Origin: Calycina herbarum
Taxonomy: Eukaryota > Ascomycota > Leotiomycetes > Helotiales > Pezizellaceae
Length of the DNA: 64,000 nt
Assembly: GCA_001414485.1 (NCBI GenBank)
Contig: LLEY01000127.1
Location: 1 to 64,000 of the forward strand
Direction: 5' to 3'
Made by a program: the position numbers and the translations under genes. Position 1 is the stretch's first letter, and each line of letters opens with the position of its first letter. This document shows positions 36,459 to 48,300 of this stretch, one piece after another. The notes beneath the pieces were generated by a model. It was given only the letters and a program-made list of their open reading frames with translations, was not told the DNA's origin and ran no database searches.

Positions 36459-36552
36459 TGCCTTCGGTGCGAATCGAACACACAACCTCGTCATTTCATT
36501 ATATGAGAAGATATAATACTAGTGACGCGCTCTACCATTGAGCTACGAAGGC
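36459..36552 (-). tRNA. tRNA-Thr (anticodon AGT) with 22-nt intron
   Basis: 94 nt including the intron, 72 nt mature. Acceptor stem GCCTTCG/CGAAGGC pairs fully, discriminator A at 36459. D-arm GCTC..GAGC. Anticodon stem CGTCA/TGACG with loop CTAGTAA, giving anticodon AGT (inosine-modified, reads ACU/ACC/ACA). The intron (36495-36516) sits one base after the anticodon, the canonical nuclear position. T-arm GTGTG-TTCGATT-CGCAC has one G-U pair. No CCA is encoded, as expected in eukaryotes. No mutations disturb any stem, unlike the two decayed protein genes around it. Confidence 0.95.
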
Positions 36553-36866
36553 TTTGAGTTGTTTTTTAATATATTCAAATTCCCTATTCTAAAATATGAG
36601 CATTTGTTAATGATCTGTGGGGCTGGTGGGGCTAGATGTTGGTCCAACGCTTCTAAATTAGTTGTGGTTGGTGGGGTAAAGTAGCGGTGTAGACTCGGCT
36701 AAATTATACGATACTACACTACCTAAACTTTGATTCAACACAACCACTAGAAGGTAATAAAAGTGTTGAGCAGGTTCAAAGGTCCAAGTAGGAATGGCTT
36801 GGAACAAACTGATCTTTGAATGTGAAAAGACAATTGTGAATTACATCATAACTTTTACCGTAACTA
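36553..36866. other. Intergenic region between tRNA and MetRS pseudogene
   Basis: About 310 bp, AT-rich, no motif seen. Contains the 5' flank of the tRNA and the 3' flank of the synthetase relic. Confidence 0.5.
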
Positions 36867-38756
36867 TTATGTATCAGCTTTCTGTTTCTGTTCTCTCCTT
36901 GCCGATTCCTCAGCCTTCTTTGCCTTCTTCGCTGCTTTCTTGGCCTCCTTTCGTGCTGCTTCTTCCTCCTTGGCTTTTTTGGCCTCCTCGCTTCCAAACG
37001 CTTCTCTCCACTCATCTCCTTTCTCAGGTTGATGCGACTGAACAAATGTTTTGCTTTGCCGATCTCATGACCGGGTTTTATCAAATCAGCAGTCCAAACA
37101 TCGGGAATCGGGAGTGGGTCGGCTTGAATTTGTTCGTTTATTGATTTTGCGGTTTCTGGCATATACGGAGCAACAAGCGAGGAAAGTAAGTGAACCAGAT
37201 TTATGGCAAACCCAATCAGGCCAGCACATTTTGTAGGATCATTCTCTGCCAGCTTATTATTGAGACCATTGGCTGAAAGAAATTTGTGACCTTTTTGAGA
37301 TATTTGAAATACGATAGATATACCAGTATGTAGTTTGACGGCGTCCATCTCTTGTAAATATTGTGTCAAGAGGATGTTGATCTCATTATTCCAACTCTCG
37401 AATGGGTATTCAGAGTAACCCACGTACTCTGGCACAAAGCTGTTGTAATGTTTTGAGTTTGTGAACTTTGTGACTCTGCTAACAAAATCTCCGAAGTTGT
37501 CAACCAAAAAGTTATTGTTAGAAGAAATAAAAGTATCCCAATTGAACTGCTTATCGCTACGTTCTGGCCGATGCGAGAGCAAATAGTATTGCCAAACATC
37601 TGAAGCAACGCCCGGTTGTTGAGCCGAGTCACCAAATACTCCAATGCCGCGAGATTTTGAAAATTTCCCCCCTTCATAAGTGAGATATTCTGTAGTAGAG
37701 AGGTGATGAAGCTTCGTCCAATTCTCTCGAGTCCCGATTTGTGTGGCCGGGAAAATTACAGATTGGAATGCAACGTTATCCTTTCCAATGAATTGATAGA
37801 GTTCAACTTCGGGATTGTGCCACCACTGTTTTCATTCCTTGGTGTATCGTGCAGTGATAGAAACATAACCGATGCATGCGTCAAACCAAGGATATATGAC
37901 TTTTTCTCCGTAGCCTGGTAAAGGTACTGCTGTTCCCCATTTCATGTCCCGTGTTATACTACGTGGCTGTAACCCTTTTTACAACCATGCTGCAGTGATC
38001 TCTTTGCCGTTATTCGACCAGGCACCCTTCTTTGAGGATTCATCGAAGAAGCTTTCGATCTCAGGTTGTAGTTTATTTGATTCGAATAAAATGTGTTTCG
38101 TGTCTCTGGTAACTGGAGTTGCACCGTCGACCTTGCATCGAGGATTTTTGAGATCCGTTGGATCGAGAAGTTGTCCACAGAGGTCGCATTGGTCACCACG
38201 AGCATCCACGTAACCACAATGTGGACACTCCCCTTCCACGAAACGATCTGCGAGAAATGAACCATGCTTTTCACAATAAAGTTGCGTTGTACTTTGTTCT
38301 TGTAAAAAGCCGCTACCTTGCAGTTTGAGAAATATGTCTTGAGTGATTTCCGCTTGAAGTGTAGTTGTTGTCCGGTCGAAAATGTCGAAATCGATGTTGA
38401 ACCATTTATACACAGCTGCATGTAGGACATGATATTTGTCACAAAGCTCTTTTGGTGTACATCCCTCGAGGAGAGCTCGTGCTTCAGTTGTTGTCCCATA
38501 CTCATCAGTACCTAGGATTTTTGAAGGTTAGCATAAAACTGGGACCGCCTGCGACAGTAACCTACCACAAATATAGAGAGAATTTATTCCGCGACCCTTA
38601 CAGTATCTGGAAAAAAACGTCCGCTGAAAGCACCGATCCGATGAGATTTCCAAGGTGTGGGACATTGTTAACGTATGGCAGTGCACTGGTTATGACGATG
38701 TTGCATTTTCCGGGCTCTGGGAGAATGGTCCCCGGGGCTTTCAATTGTTGAGCCAT
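36867..38756 (-). pseudogene. Methionyl-tRNA synthetase (cytosolic type), decayed duplicate
   Basis: Class I synthetase that charges tRNA-Met. Nearly the whole enzyme is present: [16 protein letters not shown] (HIGH-type motif), ICGTDEYGT, zinc region [34 protein letters not shown] (KMSKS-type motif), anticodon-binding helices, Lys-rich tail ending QKADT. A 53-nt intron (38565-38513) splits the ICG|TDEYG codon and is in frame. Four lesions: one extra base in the A7 run 38611-38617 (T7 in the gene), stop TAA at 37979-37981, stop TGA at 37832-37834 (where Trp fits), and a lost C near 37027 that shifts the tail. The stops are C-to-T or G-to-A type. The gene lies between two RIP blocks and next to a dead PKS. 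A working copy must exist elsewhere. Confidence 0.92.
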
Positions 38757-38972
38757 TTTGAGGTGGTCTCAGCAATTTTGTCAAGATAATTATAACGTTT
38801 CTAGGGGCCTGCTTTAGCCTCTCTATCCTTCTAAAAGCTAACTCTATTTAGAAGAAGAATAAAAATAGAATTACTATTATAAGTCTAAACTTGTATACTA
38901 TCTTAGCTATTAGTCTAATTGAATCTGTTAATAGAATTTAGTTAAGAAACCTATTAATTAAAATTTAGTCTA
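38757..38972. other. Upstream flank of the MetRS relic, turning AT-rich
   Basis: About 216 bp. Normal composition up to about 38,815, then RIP-like sequence up to the TA that precedes the Fot-2 inverted repeat. Probably holds the former MetRS promoter. Confidence 0.5.
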
Positions 38973-39039
38973 ACGTATATATATAGCGAACCGGCTAAAC
39001 AAGCGAACCAGCCAAAACCCCGCGCCCTTACCACACCTC

Positions 39040-40597
39040 TACTAAATATTAAATTTCTCTATAACGAACGATGCCTTAGAAAAATAACAAAAGCCGGTTA
39101 GTCTTAGCTATCTAGGCTATATAAAAAGACCTAAATTTACGTGCTCGAGCTGCTATAAGGACCTATTCTATAGATTACTAGAAGCTAGGTCGACGTTTAC
39201 TTAGTATACCTTTATAACGTAATATTCTAGCTAATTCATAGAAAATAACTAAGCTAGAGGAATTAGTACTTATTTAACATACCCTCGACCTAGCTATAAA
39301 AGGATTTCCTCTATAAATATCTATAGTTAAGAATATAGTAAATCGACTTCTTAAAGTATACGACGCGCTATACGTTAGAACGCGTTAGGCTTCTAACTTT
39401 ATTAAGCACTGCCTAGAACTCTAGATACGCTTCTAACGAAAATACGACTACTAGAGAGCTAAGTACGAAGACCTAGAAGTTATTTATAGCTAGTTTAAGC
39501 TTATACGAAGTATAGTAGTAAAGTACGGAATCTATAATATAGATATCTATAACTTTAATAAGACCGGGTTTATAATAGGCGTTATCTTAACTACGATAGT
39601 TATTATAAGCTTAGAAGGACGTATAAGAGTAAAAAGAGTATAGCCTAGTAATCGAGAATAGGTTATAATAATCTAGAGAGTTAATATCTAAGGCTAGAGT
39701 ATTCTACTATTTATAATTATTACTATGAAAAATCATCTCGCTTCTTAGTAATAAAACAGTGGATTTCTACCTAACTAGGTAATTACTATTACTAAAAATA
39801 GTTAGATAATAAATAAGAAAGATAAAGATTAGATTCGACATTTTAAGAAGTATACTAAGTTCTAATCTATTAGTAGTTATCGTCTATTAGTTCTCGACGG
39901 CTATAAAAGCTACTACTCTAACGAGTTTAAGGAATATTATAAGGAAAATAATATTATTACTCTTTATATACCTGCTTATTCTTCTTCTATACTCTAGGTA
40001 CTCGACGTTAGCTGTTTTAGCTCTTTAAAAAAGGTATATAGTTAGTAAATTAAAGATATAATATAGGCTTAGATTATCTATATTACTAAGAATGATTTCT
40101 TTCCTACCTTCTACGCTATATTTAATATTATAATAATAGAAAGTAATATCTAAGAAGGGTTCTAAGAGGCTAGGTATCTTCTATTCGACCTAGAAAGTAT
40201 AATTTCTACACTTAATCTTAAGCTAAAGACGCTAACGCCTCTAAACTCCTCTCTATATTCCGCTTAGCTTTAGGTTTCCTAGATACTAAATAACCCTACT
40301 AAAGTCTTATTATAGACTATATTTATTAAAGATTAAATTTCCTACTACTAAAGTAGCTCTCTAACCTCTATTTACGAGGCTATTAACTAGTTTATAAAGA
40401 GTATATCAAAAGTAATATACTAGATAGTACTATTAAAAGCTAAGAACCAGAGACTTCGACAAGTAAATAAAGCACTAAGGAAGCGCTATAAAGCTAAAAA
40501 AACACGCCTATAGTAAGAAGGATTACTTAGCTAATAGGAAGCGTAGGACCTATAGGATAATAGAGACGTTAGTAAGTAGGTAATATAGGAAATAAAG
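39040..40597 (+). pseudogene. Transposase remnant of Fot-2
   Basis: Translation with stops shows pogo/Fot1 blocks: an N-terminal helix-turn-helix region, a CENP-B-like segment, then the DDE_1 core with YNFNKTGF (expected NFDETGF; Asp and Glu altered), VLDGYKSYYSNEF (second catalytic Asp kept) and YIPAYSSSILQVLDVSCF (the expected third Asp is in VLDV). Stops are frequent. The C-terminal zinc knuckle continues after the LINE at about 42240-42300. Not functional. Confidence 0.82.
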
Positions 40598-42195
40598 ACT
40601 GGTCGAACAAGGGAGGAAACAGGCTAAGCAGGCTCTATAAACAACCGGATCGGCCGCTACCTAACTCTCTTAGATAGAGTAGTATCGAAGTATACTAGGA
40701 TTATTCTCCTAGTCTATAAGACCACCCCTACCTCGGCACTCCTTATAGAATCTAGCCTCTTAGCCGCTGAAATCGCTCTTATAGTAAAAAGCAGAGCATT
40801 TGAGGCTAGAACTCGCCGACTCGACTCGGCTCACCTGCTTAAACGATGTGTAAATAACCCTTGCTTAAAGACTAGGCTTATCTACTGCTCTTCTAAACCC
40901 CTCTCTCTCTTAGAAGAAATCGACCTAATATAAGACCCTCTGTGGAATAGAGGGTTTAACCGGCAGGCCCGCCTTCTCGAGGTAGCAGATCTAAGCCCTA
41001 GTGGTAATAAGGACTTCTACAAAGCTGAATTCCTTGAATTCCTTGCCTCTGTCTCGCCTACAGACCTGGTTATATTTACCGACGGCTCTCGCTTAGACGA
41101 CAAAAGTACTAGTAGCGGCGTATGTCTTATAAGAGGAGGGGTTTTTCTAAACACAAGGCTCTTCCTCTTCGGCAAAACATTAGAGATATACGACGTAGAA
41201 GCCAAAGCTGTCTTATATAGTCTAGAACTAGCCCTAGACTCCCCTTTCTAGGCCTCGGCTACGAAGTACTGGATTTGCCTCGACAACCTCGAAGCTATAC
41301 TATAACTAACCTACCGGTCTTATAGCACGTCGTAAGAGACCTTTAATAAGGTATATAGCTTTACTTAGCTATACCTAGGGAAGATTTAGACAAGGTAGTG
41401 CCCTAGTTATATAGGAATCCGCGGCAACGAAATAGCTGACAAAGCTATAGGAAAAGCGGCTTGAACACCCTCTTCTGGTTCCCCTCTACTCTATACTACT
41501 ATACTTAAGAGAGAGGTTAAAGAGATAGGGATTAGGCTTGTAAATCAGCTCTGGCAGACAACGCTCCTAGATACCTATAAAAACCTAGGACTTACTTCCT
41601 AGCTTTTAAAACCTAAGACTCTCCAGCTACTAAGAAAGGTCCTAGCTCGGCTAATTACAGCTCGAACTAGACACGGAGACTTTATAGTATATTACCTCTG
41701 CTTCTTCTACCTCGATATATTACTAGAATTAGGGAATTGTAAGTATAAAAGAGCGAAAACATAATTCTACCTACTCTACTATAGACTAGCAAATAACAAA
41801 GACCTAAGGCTATTAGCTAAGGCGGAGAGAAACCCTTAACTTCTTTTCGGACCTGGCTGCGAGGAACTCTTTAGTAAGATCTACGCTAAAACCAAGTTCT
41901 TTATAAAAATCTGTCCTTCGAGATAGCTTAACTCTCTTTTCCTTTCTTTTCTCTTTACTTATATATCTTCTTTGTCTTTCCTTGATTCTATAAACTAATT
42001 AAGAATAAGTACTGTTCCGAAAGTAGAGCTTCTCTTTAAACTATCTCTTATAAATTAGCTTACTCGTTTACTATCCCTGTAGCCTAGAGCACTACTCTAG
42101 TGTTATTTACTCTCTTTTAAGACACTTTTAGGATTTAGCCTACGCGAGCTATTCTCCGCTTGACGTTAAATAGAAATAAATAAATAAATAAATAA
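40598..42195 (+). mobile_element. 5'-truncated Tad1-type LINE (non-LTR retrotransposon)
   Basis: 1,598 bp inserted in Fot-2, flanked by a 13-bp duplication ATAGGAAATAAAG at 40585-40597 and 42196-42208, and ending in a tandem AAAT tail. The coding part holds the end of the reverse transcriptase, a linker (FEARTRRLDSAH), and an RNase H domain about 41060-41470 (LVIFTDGSRLDDKSTSSGVC, EAKAVLYSLELAL, IGIRGNEIADKAIGKAA). A C-terminal Cys/His region follows to about 41990. RIP-mutated but milder than its neighbours, with open runs of 60-100 codons. RNase H plus an AAAT tail is typical of fungal Tad1 elements. Confidence 0.9.
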
Positions 42196-42799
42196 ATAGG
42201 AAATAAAGAGAAGTAGTAGTTAGAAGCTAAGAGAAGAATCACATATACAGCGCTATAGTAACTACGAAGAGACTGGTTATAATATATATACCTATAATAT
42301 TATAGAAGAAATATCTAAGAAAGAGATTTCTAAGTAGTTTTTATTAGTTCGACTTAGTAGTCGATAGCTTGATATAAAAAGAGTATATATTCTTATAACT
42401 ATCGTTAATATATACCGAGTAAGAAAGAAGTCTATACTCGGTTCTTAAATACCTGCCTTCCTTATTAAGCGAGGAAGTAACGTGAAAGTATAAAAGGCAC
42501 GTAGAAGTGCTAACTACTTATATATATACCGACACTAGCACTTCTTTAAAGTCGGTAGAAGTAGTACTCTAAAAATTATTAAAAATCGGTCTTATCCTTT
42601 CTTACTAGCTATAGTACTTATTTCTATAACCTAGATTACTCGTTGCTTCGTTCTACCTATTCTATAAGCTTTACGTCTAGCTTATTAGTATTAATTAGTC
42701 TCTAGAGAGCGTTATAACAGTCTCTTTTTATTATAGTATCTATAGAGTTACTTTTATTATCTATCTACTTAATCTCGTTAATCTCTCTTAGCTTATATA

Positions 42800-43040
42800 T
42801 GTTAGGACTTGTAGCAAATGCTAATGAATTAAACTATAGAGGTGTCTATATATAAGAAGATTCGATTGTCCTTTCTAAGCCAGAGTCCTTGCTAACTTAT
42901 ATACTTAGTTAGCTTTTTCTAGAGGGTTCTGCTAAGGGTACTCTCGAAGGTTCTGTTACGTCTATGCGTTGCTAAGCGAGGTTACGTGAATGCGTCGCTG
43001 GAGTACTCCGAGACTTATTCCACGGGTGTAACCCTTGATA
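42800..43040 (-). repeat. 3' LTR of Gypsy-A
   Basis: 241 bp, TGTTAGGACTTG to AACCCTTGATA. Contains a ..GAGGTTACGTGAATGCG stretch that reads GTCACGTG in the sister LTRs. Confidence 0.92.
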
Positions 43041-46000
43041 TTACCCCCCTTCCTACTCTTAAAGGTAGGTGTCTAGGGCTACTATGTCCTCTAACTTAGT
43101 AGCAGGTTCCTATATTGGGTTTGCGTATCCTATCTATTTAACCTTATACTCGAGTCGAGTACAAGAGCCTTTCCCTAAGAGCTTCTTTTACTATTAACCT
43201 AGTATTCTTTTAACTTGCTATTCTATAGTATCGTCTACTAATATTACAGGTAGTTGATCATTGTTTATAATTTAACTAAGCAGCGGGTCTATAGCTACTA
43301 GCCTTAATAAGTCTATATTAAAGACATTATAGATACTAGGCAGGGTGTCTAGCCTATATATAGACGGGCTAATAACCTCAATAACTATAAACTTAGTAGA
43401 TTAAGCATCTAGTTTCTTACTAGCCCTGTCTATCTATATATTCCGTAAGCTTAAGTAAACCTTATCTCTAACCTTATATATAGGAGCGGTATTCCATAAA
43501 CGATTTGCTTAAGTCTCCTAGTCTTATTATACCCTTACTATTAATAATTATACCTATTCTACAATAGCCTTAATCTTTACTACTATTGCTTCGCTCTTTT
43601 AAATTAGTGTTTTTATGTTTACAGGTACTACCACGTCTATTAAGGGGTTAATAGTCTATAACAGATAGCCGTAGCTAAGTTAGAAGGGGCTTACACCTGT
43701 TAATGTTAAATCCCGTCCGTTAAAAGCTAGCTATACTACTAGCAGCTAGTCGGCCTAGTCGTCCTAAGCTATATTAATCCACTGCTATAGAAGCGTCTTA
43801 ACTTTAGCATTTACCTGTTCCGTTAACCCGTCAGTTTATAGATAGAAGGCTATAGAGATCCGTCGTTTAATCCGTAAGAAGTTATAAAGCGTCTTCTATA
43901 CTTGTCTAATAAATTACAAGCCCCTATCAGACACTATTACTCTTGGTAGTCTATGTAAGCTATAGTATATAGTAATAAATAAGCGAGCAAATTCCTCTAA
44001 TAATATAGTCGAGTTATAGGCCGTAAGGAGCACCCCTTTACCTAAACGGTCCGTAAACACTGCTATTATATCAGAGCCTTTACTTATAAGTAGTAGTCTA
44101 ATAAAGTCGACAAAGATCTCCTACTATTACTACTTAAGAATTAGTAATAGACGAAGCAGGCCTTATTTACGATCCCTCTAGACCTTGGTACGTCCGTAAA
44201 CTCCATAGTTATAGATAAACTGCTTAACTATAGTCTATAAGTTTAGCTAGAAGAACTCCCTTAAGACTATTATAATTATCCCGTTCTTACTAGGATGGCC
44301 CGTAAGTGTAGAATCATAGAGTTCCTATATAATTACAGTCTATAGCAGCTCATAGTCAGGGACCTATAGTCTACCCCTAAACTATAAATCACCGTTCTTA
44401 TCAACTAAGTAGTCAGAGACAGAGACTTTAACTAGAGAAGCAAGGTCTACTAGAAACACCCTATCTCCTTAGCAGACAGTGTCTATAAGACGCCTAAAGT
44501 CCTTATCCTATACCTTTCCCTCTTCCTAGAGGTTCCGTAGTTGGTCTATAAACGCTTACTACGTCGCTACGTCGCTTACTTAATTCCTCCCGTTTACTAA
44601 CACTAGTTCTAGCTATATAGTATTTCCTTAAATTATTCTGTCCAGAATTAGTTATACTATCCTATAATTAAGGCGTTCATCTCCCTCCTCTAGGAGGTCC
44701 TAGTCCCTCCTTATTAGTATATCTAGCAGTCCTCCCTCTTTGCCTAGGCGGTATTAGATAATTAAGTTAAACTTACTAAGTATTAACTACTACTACATTT
44801 GTCTTTTAAACAGTTTACAGACCGTTATAAAGTACTTAAGATTCTTATAATCCGTAAGTACTATAAACTGCCTAACACTTTTTAACTCCGCTTCCTATTT
44901 CTTAAAGCAACGAATAATAGCTAACAACTCCTTATTATATATTAGGTAATTATATTCAGTAGGTGCGTGTTTCTTTAAGAAGAAGGCTACGGGCTATAAG
45001 ACGCTATTCTTTACTTAAAAGAGTACGCCTCCTAAGTAATATCCAGAGGAGTCTATCTCTAGGACTGTCTCGTAATCTAGGTTAAACTAAGCCAGTACTA
45101 GGGCCTCTGTAAAGGCCTGCTTTAACTATTCGAAGGCTCTATTTACTTCGTCTATCTATTAGAAAGATATATCCTTTTTAACAAGTCTATAAAGAGGAGC
45201 TATAATCTATGAAAAGTCTTTAATAAACTGTTAATAGAAATTCGTAAATCCTAGGAAGCTAAGGACGCCTTTTATCTTTATTAGTGCTTTCTAATCTATA
45301 ATAGCCTATATTTTAGCTAGGTCTATCTATAAACCTTTCCCTACTTCTATAATAAACCTAAGGTACTTTGTAGACTATACTTTAAATTCGTACTTATTAA
45401 TATTAAGCTATAGCCTAGCATCTTAAAGCCTTTATATTACTTTATAGACATACTCGCAGTACTGGTTACGGGTGCTGTCTATAAAGACTAAGACATTGTC
45501 GATATATACTAAGACAAAGTCGTCTAAGAACTCTTAAAGCGTATGATTAATATACCGCTAGAAAGTGCTAAGAGTATTTATAAGCCTAAAAGGGGTAATA
45601 AGCTATTTAAAAAGCCTAAAGCGTATCTAGAAAGCTGTTTTCTACTCATCTCCCTCCTTAATTTATATTTTATAAAACGTAGTAATAATATCTATTTTTA
45701 TAAACTACTTTGCTTTTCTAATTTAGTTAAGTGTTTCTTAGATTAAGAGTAATAGATAGCAGTTCTTATAAGTTAACTTATTCAGTGCCTAGTAGTTATA
45801 ACAGAACTGTAAGCCCCCTCCTAGCTTCTATACAAAGAGTACTAGCGCAGCTGCTAGAGAGTTACTTACTCGAATAAATTCCTTATCTAATAGCTCTATT
45901 AGGGTTTTACAGAGCACTAACAGCTCGTCCTATAACATATTATAAAGTAGCCTCTATAAGACTGTCTCCTCAGATCCACTGTCCGTCTATAAAAGCTTAA

Positions 46001-47824
46001 TACTATAATCAATTCCTTATTAGTATACTAGTAACTTATTTACTTCTTTTCTATTGAAAGCTAGGTAGAATTCTAGACCGATCTAGCTAGGCAGCTTTAT
46101 CCACAGGTCTATATACTTCTTCTCTACTAACGCTTTGCTAATATCTATAAGGCTAGCTAAGAAAACTTATAGCTTACGTTTATAATCTATAAGAAAGTAG
46201 AAGACAGCTATACTTACTTACTTATAGGAGTAAGACTTTTCTAGCTTGCTATAAACTTCTAACCCAGAGTCTTAGAAGAGTAAGCATCCCTTAGTAGTGT
46301 TAAGTAAAGCTCGCTCTCTCCTTAACTAAGATTTTCCTAGAATTATTTCATAGCCCTTAATCTTAAGGACTACGTAAGTATAAACTCGTTTCTACTAGTA
46401 GCCTCTAATATCTATACTAAAAGATACTACTTAGGATATAGCATCCTCTAATACTCCTTCTACTAACTATAAATACCTTAGTATAATTTATATACAAGAG
46501 AGCTAATAATAACAGACAAAACGGTCTAAAATAATTCTATAGACTAAATACCCTAAATCTATTAAGGCTTATAAAGTAGCTACCCTATTTACTAAAGCCG
46601 ATATAAGAAGAGGTTTTTCGTCTATATATTCCTACTTAAAATGTCTCTAAGTATCTATTACTAACAACTCCCTTCGTTGCCCCTACCTACGCTTTCTAAT
46701 AGAAGCTACTAGTTTTCCAAATCCAAGGAGACATTACCGTCTTCTTCTTCTAATTCTAGTACTACTTCCTTAACCTCTGCCTTCTATTTATAGACCGAAT
46801 CCGCTGTTATAGGTCGCCTTAGTAGTCTATATAGACATTCTTAAACAAAATAACTAGTAGCTCTACAACGAAGACAGCGACTAGTATAAGCACGGTTGCT
46901 TTGTTCTTCCTAGGACACCTATTTAGCACGCTTAGTACTAGTTATTAAGACTTTAGCAGGTGCCGGTTCCTAATCTATACCCTCTATAGATGCCTTATAG
47001 GTAACTTTCAGTCCGTTAGTAATATTGCCGCTTATTACCTACTATATAGTATCCGTCGAGCATTTCTAAGAAGTCTATAGTATTTCTAGAAGAGTCTAGG
47101 CCCTAGATCTTAATATTCAAGCTTTATAAGCTCTTAAGCAGTCGTCCGTTTCTTTAATAATAGAGTAGTAAGACTCGAAGTTAGGTTAAGAAGGAACTAT
47201 AATCATCGCCTTAACTAACTCGTTACTAAGGATTCAGTTAAGAGACACCTTCTTTACGTCGTCTAGCTAAGATCCTCCTCTAGACTCTATAAGCAGAGCT
47301 TGCTATTCTATAAAGACCTCTAGGAATAGTCTTAAGCCCTAGCAGAAGGATTCTAGCTTTCGTTACGCTCTTTCCTTAGCTTATAGGTCTCTAAACATAA
47401 ACTCTACTCGATCTAAGAAATCACTACTATTAGCTAGCTCTAGCTTACTCTGTTCCTATACCTATACTTCTATTCTACAGAGCGCCTTACTCTATAGGGA
47501 TCCGTTAAGTGCCTAAAACTTAACATATTTAGTACATCTATAGTAGTCGACTTCGATTTTGGCTCGTACTTGTTATAACTAAGCTTCTAGCTTATCTAAG
47601 TCTCTATAGAATTCCAGTAGCAAAGGAAGAGATTTCCTAGGTTTATTATCGTTATAGACTATCTATAAGCGAGCTTCCTTATCCTTCTTTTACTTATTCG
47701 TAATCTATAGACAATCGTCCTCTTAGGCAGATATTAACTGATTCTACTACTCTTAAACATACTATAGAAACCAGGCAGGTAGCTGATTCGGTATACTGTC
47801 TTCTTATAGTTCTCCTATTATCCG

Positions 47825-48040
47825 TAAGTTCTGTAAATACCGTAAAATAGCCTATAAGTTCTAGTGTTACTATAAAGGCCCGCTATATTCTAGTATTACT
47901 AAAATAGCCTAATATATTCTAGTATTACTATAAAGGCTCTTAAGTTCTAGTATTACTATAAAGGCCTAATGTGTTCCAGTATTACTAAAATAGCCTGATA
48001 TGTTCTAGTACTGCTAAAATAGCCCGATGTATTCTAGTAT
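47825..48040. repeat. 29-bp minisatellite in the leader of Gypsy-A
   Basis: About seven tandem copies of a 29-bp unit (GTTCTAGTATTACTAAAATA plus GCCCGATGT), with two alternating variants, CTAAAATAG and CTATAAAGG, at its centre. Lies between the 5' LTR and gag. Confidence 0.85.
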
Positions 48041-48059
48041 TAAGGAGAATCGAATCTAA

Positions 48060-48300
48060 TATTAGGACTTATAGCAAATACTAATAAATTAAACTACAGA
48101 GGTGTCTATATATAAGAAGATTCGATTATCCTTTCTAAGCTAGAGTCCTTACTAACTTATATACTTAGTTAGCTTTTTCTAGAGGGTTCTGCCAAGGGTA
48201 CTCTCGAAGGTTCTGTTACGTCTATACGTTGCCAAGCGAGGTCACGTGAATGCGTCGCTGGAGTACTCCGAGACTTATTCCACGGGTGTAACCCTTGATA
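48060..48300 (-). repeat. 5' LTR of Gypsy-A
   Basis: 241 bp, TATTAGGACTTA to AACCCTTGATA, followed by ATATA. Differs from the left copy mostly by transitions. Confidence 0.92.

Larger units (their letters stand above)
38973..42341 (+). mobile_element. Fot-2: Fot1/pogo DNA transposon interrupted by a LINE and a Copia element
   Basis: The left inverted repeat starts ACGTATATATATAGCG after a TA (38971-38972) and matches Fot-1. Segments 38973-40597 and 42209-42341 are collinear with the reverse complement of Fot-1. A LINE lies between them. After GAGATTTCTAAGTAGTTTT the match to Fot-1 stops and a Copia LTR begins. The right inverted repeat is not in the window; it should lie beyond the far end of the Copia. 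RIP-degraded. Confidence 0.9.
42800..48300 (-). mobile_element. Gypsy-A: complete Ty3/Gypsy element nested in the Copia
   Basis: 5,501 bp. LTRs of exactly 241 bp at 42800-43040 and 48060-48300; target duplication ATATA at 42795-42799 and 48301-48305. The polypurine tract (minus strand GGAAGGGGGGTAA, at about 43041-43053) sits next to the left LTR, which is thus the 3' LTR. RT is readable on the minus strand about 45450-45960 (LLDKEFIRVSNS, KIDIITTFYKI, INTLSTF-RYINHTL, FLDDFVLVYIDN). Integrase is estimated about 43700-44400 and gag about 46700-47800. A 29-bp minisatellite fills part of the leader. RIP-degraded. Confidence 0.95.

Noticed and set aside
1..38756. P450, FAD oxidase, PKS and MetRS as one intact biosynthetic cluster
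   Set aside because: Separated by unrelated genes and 14 kb of transposons; three of the four members except the FAD oxidase are broken. Kept only as a speculative relic for PKS plus MetRS.
41017..41205. Minus-strand 62-codon ORF
   Set aside because: Antisense shadow of the LINE RNase H domain.
47825..48040. Tandem 29-bp units as a CRISPR array
   Set aside because: Units are contiguous without spacers, and the DNA is eukaryotic transposon leader.
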